In this document: positions 46,905 through 58,560 of the stretch, piece after piece | Layout: the number at the start of each line of letters is the position of its first letter | Numbering within the stretch: position 1 is the stretch's first letter | Assembly (NCBI GenBank): GCA_030522415.1 | Contig: CM060131.1 | Location: 12,881,703-12,945,702, forward strand | Source of the DNA: Channallabes apus | Lineage: Eukaryota > Chordata > Actinopteri > Siluriformes > Clariidae | Direction: 5' to 3' | Length of the DNA: 64,000 bases | The notes under the pieces: model-generated | What the model was told of the DNA's origin: nothing | The model's database searches: none | Seen by the model: the letters and a program-made list of their open reading frames with translations, nothing else | Position numbers and translations under genes: made by a program

Positions 46905-47670
46905 GCGTCTCTTCTATCTGGGTGACATCATATAACTCCGCGCTTCCACATCAATTATATATAAACAATAAATAAGTCAATGGCAGGAAAATACGGGATT
47001 AATACAGCTTACTCCATGAAAGGGTTAACTCATATGGAGAAAGCTAAGGGGGGGGGGTGCGTCGTTGAAGCTCCGCCCCCCCGGCCACGAGACAGAAACT
47101 GCCATTTTTTATACTTTTTTTTTTTTTTAGTGCTCGGAGAGTATTTCCATCTCCGCGGTTTAAACAAGATAGGATGTTTATCCTTACCCATTCACAGGAA
47201 GCCCATGGCGCACTTGAGAGCGGACAGAGGGATTTCCTGATCCAACGAGGAAGTGAGTGTTAAGCACCAAAATGCGCCGCGGCTCGAAGTTTCTCAAGGA
47301 ATGAGCATTTTAATCGAACCAGTAAAGTGTAGAGATCGCCCTCCGATATGGATATCACCCACGGAAGGACATCTCATTTTAAAACTCCGATATCGTTGAG
47401 TTAAACACTTCTTATTTTGGTTTTAAACACAAACACGCTCAACACAACGAGGTGAAGACAAAAGATCTGAGAAATACCTCTGGCTCACTACTATATTATA
47501 ACCTGCAGCTGCGTCTAATCAGAAGACGTCACCTGACCATGGTTATATAGGCCAAAATTTGGCGTGTTTATACACACATGCTTCACAGCCGGCAACATGA
47601 CAAGATGTTTCCCATTTGCGTTTTCACGCAGCATCGAGTGAAGGCTTTGAAAGGGAACAACAGATGTTGA
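46905..47670 (-). mobile_element. DIRS 5' region and inverted terminal repeat
   Basis: 47484-47650 is the inverse of 38543-38710. The innermost part contains ACGTCACCTGACC (47526-47538) and a TATATTATAA box-like sequence, presumably the promoter. 46905-47480 is leader with G/C runs at 47047-47080 and a T-run at 47114-47129. Confidence 0.75.
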
Positions 47671-47699
47671 GCAGCATGTGTGACTTGACTGTATGCAGC

Positions 47700-48150
47700 C
47701 ACAGTTAAATTGGGGCGTCACTCTATGTAGCAGAGAAGGTCCCAAAAATAGATATTATTATTTTTAGTGGCATTGCAAAGTTAAAATATTGCCAATGAAA
47801 TATTCTGAAATAAACAAATCATATGTCTCTGTATAGTCACACACAACTAAGGTGAATTGTTTACCATAACATTGTTCTGTGTATGAAGGTGAGTCAAAAA
47901 TTTTCTGCACTCTGGCTGTAGAATTTGTTCCAATACCAGCCCTTGAGAATCCCAGAAAACTGTTAATGTTAATTTCACAGCTGATGGTTGACTTTTTAAC
48001 TTTTTTCTCAGTCAGCGATTGAGGATGTTTTGGTTCCATACTGTGTCATATACTCTCATACTCATAATGATGAATCTATGTCTTATCACCAGTACTTATT
48101 CTCTTTCACCTTCCTTAGAGTATCACTCCACAGAATCTCATTTGAGTATC
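47700..48150. other. Non-coding, nothing recognised
   Basis: AT-rich sequence to the right of the DIRS element. The exact edge of the element is not clear because no target duplication is expected. Confidence 0.4.
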
Positions 48151-48156
48151 AGAAAC

Positions 48157-48700
48157 TGCTGATCCCTGTGATTTTCACACACAATAAAGTCAGGAGAAAA
48201 ACACCAGCCTGATTCCAGTTAACAGAAAGGCTAGACCTGAGACAAACAACCTCTATACAAAGTGGCAAACTCTGGCTCTGAAAAATGAGGCCAACATGGA
48301 AGTGACAGGACAAATCACTGGTAGCTGGCTCCAATAGTGAGTCAATCCCCCATGTTAAAATGCATAAATTGACAACAGAAATAAACATGTTTACAGCCTG
48401 GTGCAAAAAAAAAAAAAGGTCTCCATAGTGAGATTTTTCATTCATTACATTAAGGCATATAATTATGCATAAATAGGGGCATAGGCATATAATAATAATA
48501 ATGTGAGCATAAAGCTTAAGCTAAGATAGCTACAGTAGCTAGCTTGTGATAACTAAGTAAATAGGCGTGTTCCAACCAACAGCCAGGCACTGTTGCTAGA
48601 GTACATTGCAGTTGCACATTTATGAGTTAACTTGGATTTGAAGGTGCTGACTCCTGCCAAGTTGTCAACAACTAGAGCTCCCAGAGTTGAGAGGAAAAAA
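48157..48700 (-). mobile_element. Unclassified fish repeat family, copy 2
   Basis: CTGATTCCAGTTAACAGAAA, CTGGCTCTGAAAAATGAGGC, AACAGAAATAAACATGTTTA and, after a divergent middle, GTGTTCCAACCAACAGCCAG and GGATTTGAAGGTGCTGA match copy 1 at 37285-37995. Confidence 0.6.
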
Positions 48701-48704
48701 TAAT

Positions 48705-50300
48705 CACTGCACGCTGCTCTACTTTCATGCCAATCACAAGTGGGTATCCATTTTTGCCTGCACTGCAGTTACAAATAAACCGATGTAACACATTCACACC
48801 TGTGCAAGAAGTTTTAATATAACCGGGTGGCGAATAATTCTTGTGTCACCCTCATACAGTAAGTTTTCTTACCTGCAACTCGAACTTGCAACTTGATTGA
48901 TCAGGAAGTTGTCATGTGGCTGTGAGCAAACAACGCAGATGGCAGCGCTTCTTAATGTGATTCCATTCTGTCAGTCTCTCAAATACAGTACATGCGACTA
49001 AATATAAGTGTAGTTCTTGCTAAATAGCTGGGGAACTACAGAGCTTTGATTCGCTATTTGATAGAATACAGTGTTTGTAATAGTGCTTAAAGTCACAGCA
49101 GGAGGATTTCAGATATTTGGTGTTCTCTTTACTTTAATCTCTCCTACACGCACAGCCTACGTAGCAACAGTTATTAGTCATTCCAGGTGGTTTATCCATT
49201 GATCTGTTATTTCTCTGTGCGTTCGGCTCTGCAGTATCTTCTGAGCGTGTTCTGTATCTCTCTCTCTCCACACATACATCAGTGTGTACTCCATGCGCCG
49301 AGTGGAGGAGAGCAATGACTAATGGGGGGATTGTATCAGTTTTCCCCCAGTGCTGAGCCTGAATCTCTGCTTCTGCTTTTCTCTCTCTCCCTCTCTCTCT
49401 CTCTCACTCTCTCTCTCCTCCAGCTCTGCTAAACTCCACACTCACAGAATGGAGTTTTCATTCTCTAGGGGAGCGGCTGCATGGCATAATGTTTTTGTCT
49501 TGAGAATGAGTCCTCTCCCGCTGTGTGACGGCTTGTGAGTGTGTGTGAGAGCCCATGCTCGAGGCTACGGACATGGCTGACTGGCTTTAGGCTAACAGAT
49601 ATGAACCTGCAGCAGGGATGACAGGCACTGAGAAGGCCTTGATGAGCCTATGACTATGACTTCCCGCTGTCTGGGTGATGGGTGATGTGGCCCAATCCTC
49701 TAACACACACATGTTTGCACGCACACACACACACACACACACACACATAGCTCAGCCTCACTCCTAGCTCCTAGCGTTTTGATGGCACAACAAACATTCC
49801 GACAGTTGCAAATGTGTCCAAACTCAAACAAATAAATTAGATTGGTTATATATTGAGAAAGGTAATAGTGTTTACCAGGCATATATGCCCTACTCTTTAA
49901 TTCTTAAAATATTACTTGTTTTGATTACATATATTTGGATGAACTGCATCTTTAATTATCTATAATTTACTGTAGTCAAAATAATTATTGTAAAAAATTA
50001 TAAAAAATAACCAGTGCATTATCTAAAGCATTAATAATGATTAAAAATGATAATGATTTCCTAATAAAGCGTACATACTAAAGTAAAAAATATGCTGTAC
50101 ACTGGCTGGACAAGCAAAATGCTTACACACTCTAAGACTGTAAGGGATATGCTCATCATTCATGAAGCTACATTAAGGTAATCAGCTGATTTTATTTTAT
50201 TGCCACCTAATGGTGCTGATCCAGTTGGTAGTCAACTGGAGTACCTATTACCGCCGCACTAAAATAAATCAGTCGCATTTCAAAGTCATTGTAAAGCCTT
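48705..50300. other. Non-coding, with (CT)n and (CA)n tracts
   Basis: (CT)n at 49377-49422 ends in CTCCAG and looks like a splice acceptor, but no exon is supported. (CA)n lies at 49721-49747. The rest is AT-rich. Confidence 0.45.
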
Positions 50301-50301
50301 T

Positions 50302-50848
50302 TGTAGGGGCGCTAGTTCACGGACACACAGAGGCAGAGATGCGGTGAAATAGGTGCAATTTTTCTTTATACAGAATAGTGAATATCACTTGTGCTTTCAA
50401 GATCACTACTAGCAGTAGCTAATTTGAAGAATAGGAAGGAAGTAGGGAGCAAAAGACGCAGCCTGCAGACGGTGACCTGGGCGAAGCTGAATCTCGACGG
50501 CGAGCGGTCTGGGTCGAAGCGGGCGAGCGGCGTAGCGAAGCTGCAGGTGCGCGTGAGCAGAGATCTCTTCTCCCTGGCGTCCGAATCTGGCAATGAGATC
50601 AAAGAAAAACCGTAAAAGTGACACAACATATCTCCTTCACTCACTGGCACGTGCCGTCTGGGTCCCTTCCTCTGGAACGACTGACAGGTGGAGGGTAGAT
50701 TCCTTCCTGCGGCCGATGCCGGTGAATGGTGGCGCCCCGCCCCTTTTTTGAACATCGCCTGGTTGTAGGTGGGTTTTGAATTATTTTTCTTAGGTGAGCG
50801 AGGCGGCTTTTCTTTATTGTGTGCACTGGCTGTAAGCCCGTCGCCACA
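50302..50848. other. CpG-rich block with LTR-like ends
   Basis: Starts TGTAGGGGCGCTAG and ends CCCGTCGCCACA, so the ends are TG...CA, and it is strikingly rich in CG dinucleotides at 50445-50560 and 50690-50745. The flanks (CCTTT, GTCAG) give no target duplication. It could be a solo LTR of unclear orientation or a small CpG island. A 129-codon minus-strand frame inside shows no domain. Confidence 0.4.
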
Positions 50849-50976
50849 GTCAGTTATGAAATGACCGATAGGTGGCGTGAAGGGACATTTTGCAACACAG
50901 TTGCGATTAAGCTTAAGTCATAAGCTTATTGTATTGAAGAAATACTACAGTGATGGTAATTTTTCATATTTGAGTA

Positions 50977-52561
50977 CAAACCGGATTCCAAAAAAGTTGG
51001 GACACTAAACAAATTGTGAATAAAAACTGAATGCAATGATGTGGAGATGGCAAATGTCAATATTTTATTCAGAATAGAACATCGATGACAGATCAAAAGT
51101 TTAATCCAAGAAAATGTATCATTTTAAAGGAAAAATATGTTGATTCCAAATTTCACGGTGTCAAGAAATCCCAAAAAAGTTGGGACAAGTAACAATAAGA
51201 GGCTGGAAAAAGTCAATTTGAGCATAACGAAGAGCTGGAAGACCAATTAACAGTAATTAGGTTAATTGGCAACATGATTGGGTATAAAAAGAGCTTCTCA
51301 GAGTGGCAGTGTCTCTCAGAAGCCAAGATGGGTAGAGGATCACCAATTCCCACAATGTTGCGCAGAAAGATAGTGGAGCAATATCAGAAAGGTGTTACCC
51401 AGCGAAAAATTGCAAAGACTTTGCAGTTATCATCATCAACTGTGCATAATATCATCCGAAGATTCAGAGAATCTGGAACAATCTCTGTGCGTAAGGGTCA
51501 AGGGCGTAAAACCATACTGGATGCCCGTGATCTCCGGGCACTTAAATGACACTGCACCACAAACAGGAATGCTACTGTAAAGGAAATCACAGAATGGGCT
51601 CAGGAATACTTCCAGAAACCATCGTCAGTGAACACAATCCACTGTGCCATCCGCCGTCGCCAGCTGAAACTCTACAGTGCAAAGAAGAAGCCATTTCTAA
51701 GCGAGATCCACAAGCACAGGCGTTTTCATTGGGCCAGGGATCATTTAAAATGGAGTGTGGCAAAATGGAAGACTGTTCTGTGGTCAGATGAGTCATGATT
51801 CGAAGTTCTTGTTGGAAATGTGGGACGCCATGTCATCCGGACCAAAGAGGACAAGGACAACCCAAGTTGTTATCAACGCTCAGTTCAGAAGCCTGCATCT
51901 CTGATGGTATGGGGTTGCATGAGTGCGTGTGGCATGGGCAGCTTGCATGTCTGGAAAGGCACCATCAATGCAGAAAAATATATTCAGGTTCTAGAACAAC
52001 ATCTAGTCATCTCTTTCAGGGAAGACCCTGCATTTTTCAACAAGATAATGCCAGACCACATTCTGCATCAATCACAACATCATGGCTGCGTAGGAGGAGG
52101 ATCCGGGTACTGAAATGGCCAGTCTGCAGTCCAGATCTTTCCCATATAGAGAACATTTGGCGCATCATAAAGAGGAAGGTGCGACAAAGAAGGCCCAAGA
52201 CAATTGAACAGTTTCAACAGTTGCCTGTATTAGACAAGAATGGGAGAGCATTCCTATTTCTAAACTTGAGAACTGGTCTCCTCGGTCCCCAGACGTCTGT
52301 TGAGTGTTGTAAGAAGAAGGGGAGATGCCACACAGTGGTGAAAATGGCCTTGTCCCAACTTTTTTGGGATTTGTTGACACCATGACATTTTGATTCACCA
52401 TATTTTTACTTTAAAATGATACATCTTCTCGGATTAAACTTTTGATCTGTCATCTATGTTCTATTCTGAATAAAATATTGACATTTGCCATCTCCACATC
52501 ATTGCATTCATTTTTTATTCACAATTTGTTTAGTGTCCCAACTTTTTTGGAAACCGGTTTG
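50977..52561 (+). mobile_element. Tc1-like DNA transposon, full length
   Basis: 1,585 bp with ends CAAACCGGATTCCAAAAAAG and CTTTTTTGGAAACCGGTTTG, flanked by TA at 50975-50976 and 52562-52563. The inverted repeats are long (about 200 bp), and the inner copy of the motif AAAAAAGTTGGGACA recurs at 51174-51187 and, inverted, near 52350, as in IR/DR-type elements. The length and ends are complete, but the transposase is broken. Confidence 0.95.
51328..52385 (+). pseudogene. Tc1-like transposase, inactivated
   Basis: Start chosen at MGRGSPIPTMLRRK (51328). Residues 1-70 form the paired-type helix-turn-helix (QRKIAKTLQLSSSTVHNIIR). The catalytic triad is visible: D in LWSDES (about 51787), D in [10 protein letters not shown] (about 52040) and E in SPDLSHIENIW (about 52140), spacing like DD34E. 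Defects: TGA at 51547-51549 and at 51796-51798, both in frame and explicable as CGA to TGA decay; a frameshift between about 51960 and 52020 moves the last two catalytic residues to another frame; a further shift near 52230 garbles the C-terminus. It cannot be made as one protein. Confidence 0.92.
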
Positions 52562-52563
52562 TA

Positions 52564-53750
52564 CTTTATACATCAAACAGGAAAAATCTGAACCAAAGCT
52601 ATTGACATTTACTGTACAATAATGACTTAAAAAAAACATGGTTATGTTAAATTTTATTTGTACAAAGAATTAACTGTTATATATCTTATCTCTGTTTATA
52701 TCTGTTTTATTATTTCAATAATGTTACATTTCCCTTTAAACATCAAACCTTAAACATGGAAATAACTGGAAAATTATACTTTCAGAATAGAAAATTAAAA
52801 TAAAGATATTTTTCAGGAATTTCATTGTACTAAATAATATTTATGCAGTATAATAAGGCCCTCTTAATTTGCTATTCGTTCGCTATTCACGGTTGTTGTT
52901 TTAGTGTTACTGTGTGTGCTTTACAATGTCAGACAACATTCAAATGCAGATAATGCACCCTTCCACACTTTCTCCACTCCTATTGATGTTTCAGCTGTTC
53001 ACACGTACAGTATACATTCAGATTCCTCACACAAAACAGTGAGGCCTGGGAGAGAAACAAAAATGCACCCTTCCTCACTTTAAGCGAAATCAAGTCAGCT
53101 CCTGGGATGAGGATTACTTTTAAACCACTGAGGCCTGAGGCTTTTCTGAAGACCTGCAGTACTTCAGGCATCTTCTTATATTTGTGTACATTTCAAATCT
53201 TTATCAAATTTCATTTTTACACAGAGCAAAAAAGGGCTTTGATAATGTGGCTGATAATTTTAAACATGTTAAATTCTTGTGCAACATACAGTATGTCAAA
53301 GTACATATACTGTACAAGAAAATAAAATTTTTAAACTCTAGCAGAAAAAGCTGTAAAAATGGAGAATAAACAATTGAAAACAATTGTTTTGAAAACCTGG
53401 ACATCTGAACCGAGTCTTTTACATAAATCAGTGACCAATAACTCGCGATACATACATTTAAACTATTTATTCATACAGATGTACCTGGAACTTTACAGGG
53501 TAGTCACTGAATTATTTAACCTGACAAAACAGCATATAAGAACAATGGAAGCTGGCACACCTAAAAATAGATGCAGAAATATTTTTGATAGTCTAAATAA
53601 GCCGAGTGCTTTCCTTATTACCCTGACGCATTCATCTCTCTCGAACAGGGTCGATCTGGACTCCTCAGACTGCATGACCTTTTTCTATGGCTCCAAAATC
53701 TAATCTTCTTGCCCCCTGACAAAATAAAGCATTTAATTTAATTTAATTTT
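52564..53750. other. Non-coding, nothing recognised
   Basis: AT-rich. Small hairpin at 53368-53389 (AAACAATTG around a loop of four A). Several TACTGTA/TACAGTA heptamers. Confidence 0.45.
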
Positions 53751-53754
53751 ATTA

Positions 53755-53808
53755 TTAATCAAACTAACAAGTGTTGTTCTTATGGTCACACAGCTGTTTA
53801 GTCCCAAT

Positions 53809-53886
<78 letters not shown>
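53755..53886. repeat. Tc1 fragment running into (GT)n
   Basis: CACACAGCTGTTTAGTCCCA (about 53788-53806) is the inverse of the start of the Tc1 relic at 8778. It is followed by about 37 GT units to 53886. Confidence 0.75.
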
Positions 53887-53887
<1 letters not shown>

Positions 53888-53889
53888 AA

Positions 53890-54430
53890 ATGCACTTACT
53901 TTCACTATTAAACGTGATTAAGCTCTGATTCCTTCTGTTGATTTTTTTTATGATGCAATGTCATCACATGCTTAAGTGATTTCTATGCACAATTTTTCTT
54001 AATGACATTTCTTTCATGACATTGACGGTTCTGCACTACCTTTCTTGCTTTTAATAATGTGTTGGAGTTTTTTTTTTTTTCATCTAATTTCAGTCCTTTT
54101 TAAACGACTCAGTCCTTTTCTTTTCCTGATCGAAGACAATAACCAATAATTTCACCCCTTCCGAAGTGGCTTTTTTTGTACTGCATCCACGAAAGTCAAT
54201 TTGTTTTTATTAAGTGTACAAATCGATGCATCGTTGATAAGCCTTAGTAATCAATATCAATTAAAAACATTAATTGTAGTTTTTTTTTTCTTAATCAACT
54301 AAAGAGACAGAAATACAAGAAAATTGCTTAGTATACATTTTTGTGATTGGATTATAGTGTCAGCATGAAGCAAGAATATACAGTATATTTATATAGTCAT
54401 CACCATCATCATTATTGAATTTAATTTTAA
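53890..54430. other. Non-coding, AT-rich, nothing recognised
   Basis: T-runs and AT-rich sequence only. Confidence 0.5.
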
Positions 54431-54436
54431 ATGTGG

Positions 54437-54560
54437 GTTTTGACAAAAAGCATCTTTACAGAAATCTGGATGGCATTTTTAAAAAATTTTAATGTATCCC
54501 TAATGAGCAAGCCAGAGGCAAAGAAAAACTCCCTTAGGCAACAACAGGAAGACTATTATC
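54437..54560 (+). mobile_element. Fish interspersed repeat fragment
   Basis: CATCTTTACAGAAATCTGGA and CCCTAATGAGCAAGCCAGAG match, with changes, the segment at 57880-57985 of the better copy. Confidence 0.5.
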
Positions 54561-54569
54561 TGACTCTAG

Positions 54570-56585
54570 CATATTATGATTTGATTCCAAGCTTTCTATA
54601 TACCACATTTTCATACAGGCAGATGCTTAAACTGAGGTTTCAGGTTCCCATAGCTACAGATCATTGAAGGCCAACTTTCTACCAACACAGACAGTTGAGA
54701 TCTAGCTCTGGCATTGTAATCTAGCTCTGATTTTCTTGCAGTCTGGTTGATATATTGCTTCTATATGATTTGATTATGAAATTACTAACAAAATCTAATG
54801 TACAATTACCTGTGAGGGACTTGAGAGGGGTCATAAAACGACTGCACCATCGTTCATTGATAATTTCTCTCTAGTTAATATAAAAGTCAGGCTTGTGCAA
54901 ATCCTCTAATGGCTTAATTGTGTTAGTAAAACCACAGGTAATTATATTTTGGCATAGTGGAGGAGTTTAAGTGCCTCTGAATTTTATTCATGGGATTGAC
55001 AATGGGATCGGGACAACAGCGGCAGCTTTACAGACTGTGAAGGTGAAGCAAGAGTTCCGTATGTACCTCTATTTTAACTTGCCTGTCTACTTTCCAAATT
55101 TATGGTCATGAGATTTGGGGAGTGACGAAGAATATGACCATGAACAGTCTCCATGACATCTTGACAGTCTAGGAGATTATTAGAGTAGAGCCAGTGTTCA
55201 GATTATGGTAGAACTGTATCAGAAACATTCTTCTGGTCAGAGCCAAGACCTGCTGGAAAGGACCTGATTCATTTCTTTTCTTATAGTGGACGTAGGAACA
55301 TCTATTTAATATGTGGCTAAGGATAAAGTCTGGACTAAACTTCTCTACCTGTTTCCACCATGACCTCCATCAAGAAATGTAGAAGGTACATCTTGTACTG
55401 CATTAAAACCAAAGACACAATAATGGACTGGGGTCCAGTTCCTGGGGGTCTGGTCCAATCCTGGGGCTTGGGTTAGTTTTTGTTCTAAAGTTTTAAAATT
55501 TCTCCCCATGTCATTTGAGTTTTCTTTTGATTAAGTATTCTGATTTACTTATCAGGGTGAATGAGTACATGACTAAGAGTATGGTGCTGTGCAATTAATT
55601 CCCATTCCTTCTTTGTATCTTGACTTCCCAGATTTTCTGAGACCCTGACCAGGATAAAACCAGCTACTGAAAATGTATGAATATTTCCAGTTCTACAAGC
55701 AAACACAAGATTTCAACAGGCCTGACATTTAATTGGACTGACATTTAAAACTTACATTTAACAGCCCATTGCACTGTAATTATAAGTAACAACTGCTGAT
55801 CTACTGTAGATTATTGTATATTATGTAAATTATTGTAGGCATATTGCGTGAATTGTGTTCTCAGTTGATGCTTAACGCACCAAGACAAATTCTTTGTGCA
55901 GTTGTAAAAAAAAAAAATTTGTTTCAGATTATAAATATCTTTTAAGTCAAGGTTTTTGTTCTATTAACCTAATTGAACCAGTTGATGTTTGATGTACAGC
56001 TTCCTTTTTTTAACAATTTTTTTTTCTTCCAAAAAGCACAGTGGCTTGATGGTTAGCCATGACATGTTGACATGTTGTTTCACAGATCCAGGTTTGGGTT
56101 TTTGGGGGGGATTTGAATCATGCCTCTGCTTTGTGTGCTTGGAATTGGTTGCCTATGGGTACCAAAGACTTGCAGTCCAGGTTTACTATTTCCAAATGCA
56201 TGCATGCTTATGCCTTCTCATCTAGAGAAAATTCCCATTTTTGCTCTTTTGGACTCCGAGATATGAAAAGCATTTTTCGAGATTTTAAATTCCCAATAAA
56301 CACTCTACTTTCATGCTGTTGTGAAAAAGAGTATTCAATAGCAGGAAGTACATATACAGTACAGTTTAACATGCTGAACATAGATAAGACCAACATATAT
56401 TGTCGTTGTCGAAAAATAGATAAAGGTCAACATCAGAAGGACTATCACACTAAAAAAAAGAGAAAAAAAAACCACACAAGCTCTACAGCTAGATAAGACA
56501 AAACAATGTTGAGTACCATATGTGGTAGTACAAAAAAGTGATTTTATTTCTTCACATATCCTGGTTTGTAATAAACCTGGGGTCA
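54570..56585. other. Non-coding, nothing confidently recognised
   Basis: 55025-55150 faintly resembles a LINE reverse-transcriptase C-terminal region, but it is too decayed to call. The rest is unique-looking. Confidence 0.4.
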
Positions 56586-56589
56586 GAGT

Positions 56590-56750
56590 ATGTGGTCAGC
56601 CATGATATGCCAACCCCCCCCCCTCCCCCCCATGGAGCAAAGAGGGTTAAGGCCTTGCTAAAGGGCTGCACAGTGGGGCTTTGTGGTGCCAGGCCTTGAA
56701 CCTGTGACCTTCTGATTAGTACAACTGGGCCACCGGTGCCCAATGTGTGT
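56590..56750 (-). mobile_element. tRNA-derived SINE relic
   Basis: On the minus strand: CACCGGTGGCCCAGTTGTAC, then CACAGGTTCAAGGCC (B-box-like), then TTTAGCAAGGCCTTAACCCT. The body ends in a poly-C/poly-G tract (56614-56631). Confidence 0.55.
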
Positions 56751-56759
56751 GCAGAGATG

Positions 56760-57410
56760 AGAATAGAAAAAAAAAAAAAACAGGGCTTTTGCATGTGGTA
56801 CAGTGAAAGCTATTTAGGCATGAACATTATGGGTTGTCTTACAGTTCTGAATGTTTCATATGCTCAAACGATAACTATCAGTGCAGATTAATGCAAACAA
56901 TCATAGTAACATGACCATTAATACAATTAACTTTTGATGATTACATTTTTTTTTTTATCTTTTTTTAATTATTTAAAAAACTTTTGTTCCATTTCAGGGT
57001 AATTTTGGTAAGGCCTGAACGTATAATCTGGTGCCTTCCTGAAGTTGTAGGCTGTATTTCTGTTTCTTTTTGGGGCTCTTCCACAATGGGACAATCTTAC
57101 TGTAGTACTGTAACATTCCAGAAATACAGCTTACCTCAGGTGAACACCCAAACATACTGTAGCTGCTCACCAATATGTCCAGGCTGGATCAAGTGACATG
57201 GGAAAAAGGAAACAGGAACAAAACAGGAAACGTTTATACTGTACTATATGTAGCAGCTTCTATGAAGTGCTAGAGCTACCCAACCACACCCCATGAAATT
57301 CATCAACATTTCTATATGAAAGCATGTTGTTAATATTTTACTCTCTTTGGGCATACATGGTTTTGAATGTAAACAATATTTAGTGGCTTGCCTCTAAACA
57401 GATAATCTTT
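56760..57410. other. Non-coding, nothing recognised
   Basis: Contains three TACTGTA heptamers in 64 bp (57098-57104, 57106-57112, 57155-57161). Confidence 0.5.
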
Positions 57411-57414
57411 AATA

Positions 57415-57790
57415 CGTGCGGTTTTCAAGTCAAACCAGGACTTGTAATGGAATTTCTTTTGAATGAAGAAGTGAAAGGAATTCACCCTTAAAGAAGACTT
57501 CAAGCACAGTATTGTGATGATATGTTTAGACACAGCACCAATGTTTTATGCTGCAAACATTTTAAAGAAGGCCATACTTGATGGCTCGGAGGCCACGCCA
57601 TTCAATAAGTTTAATTACAGAAACTTGGCTGGGAGTTATTACCACATCCGCTGTACAGTCCTGACTTCACTCCAAGTGGTTTCCAAATTTGGTCCATTAA
57701 AGGAGTAAATGTTTCAAATGTCACTCAGACAGTGATACTGAGATACTCAGAAAATGTTCAAATGGTATCCAAGCACTAGTGAAAGACTGT
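57415..57790 (+). mobile_element. Mariner-like relic
   Basis: Starts GCGGTTTTCAAGTCAAACCA (decayed terminal repeat), then AGACTTCAAGCACAGTATTG as in the 26.3-kb copy, and near its end AAATGGTATCCAAGCACTAG as in the 28.2-kb copy. The CTGACTTCACTCCAAGTG stretch lies where SPDLAP-like catalytic sequence is expected. Heavily broken. Confidence 0.6.
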
Positions 57791-57824
57791 GCTAAGGGTT
57801 AGGGAGTGGCAGAGTTGCCAGCAC

Positions 57825-58560
57825 AATTCAATTCAATTCAGTTTTATTTGAATAGCACTTTTAACAATTGACATTGTCTCAAAACAGCTTTACACAATCA
57901 AAAGAATTATTTAAGTGTGTATGAATCAAAATGGTCAGATAGTCCCTGGTGAGCAAGCCGCGGGCGACAGTGGCAAGGAAAAACTCCCTGAGATGGTAAT
58001 AGGAAGAAACCTTGAGAGGAACCAGACTCAACAGGGAACCCATCCTCATCTGGGTGAAACAGATAGCAGGAAATGATCTGCATTTATACAGTGTGTTAGG
58101 TGGCAGGCAGTTCAGCTATAATAGTTGATGTTAATTGATGTAAAAATGTCCAGGTCCAGGTAGTTATTGGAGACTCAGATAGACTTGTAGAAAGTTCCAG
58201 TCCTGAACTATCGAATTGTCAAGTCCTCAGAGAAACAGCTGCTAACACCAGTCGAGGCCAGAACCATCTTCTAAGTAGAGAGAATCATCCCCAGACACCA
58301 GACGCATCCCAAAGAGACACACGGGGCATCCATGTGACGAGATCTCCAACCAGAAGCGGGGCACCAAGATGGGTCAGACAGGTCCGGAGTGCAGAGGGAG
58401 TCTGGATCACTGGCAGCTCAGGAATGACATGTGTAGCTTGACAGAGAGAGAGAGAAAGAGTGAAAGGGGGAGACAGGGGGAGAGAGGAAAGGAGAAAGAG
58501 AAGAAGAGGAGAGATGGCAGTTAGGTATGGGCAAAGTCACAATGTATAATGTGAATGTAT
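57825..58560 (+). mobile_element. Fish interspersed repeat, best copy
   Basis: Begins with (AATTC)n and GTTTTATTTGAATAGCACTT, then CATTGTCTCAAAACAGCTTT, GGCAAGGAAAAACTCCCTGA, GAGAGGAACCAGACTCAACA and GGATCACTGGCAGCTCAGGA. A GA-rich tract interrupts it at 58440-58515. No coding capacity. I recognise it as a common fish repeat but cannot name its class. Confidence 0.65.

Larger units (their letters stand above)
38501..47670 (-). mobile_element. DIRS-type (tyrosine recombinase) retrotransposon, split by a Gypsy insertion
   Basis: Minus-strand element bounded by inverted terminal repeats: 38543-38710 is the inverse of about 47484-47650 (shared blocks include AACCTGCAGCTGCGTCTAAT and CAACATGACAAGATGTTTCC). 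Inverted, not direct, terminal repeats plus a tyrosine recombinase instead of an integrase define the DIRS group. Coding order on the minus strand: gag (46485-46900), RT (40790-41275), RNase H (40083-40748), recombinase (39024-40086). The region between gag and RT is missing and replaced by a Gypsy element. All domains carry stops and frameshifts. Confidence 0.88.

Noticed and set aside
49377..49423. Pyrimidine tract ending in CTCCAG, like a 3' splice site
   Set aside because: The tract is a (CT)n microsatellite and the following 120 bp show no convincing coding frame or donor site.
50366..50755. 129-codon minus-strand frame in the CpG-rich block
   Set aside because: No domain; open frames are expected by chance in GC-rich DNA.
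55025..55300. Possible LINE reverse-transcriptase C-terminal relic
   Set aside because: Similarity is limited to a few words (TTATGGTCATGAGATTTGGG) with stops throughout; too weak to list.
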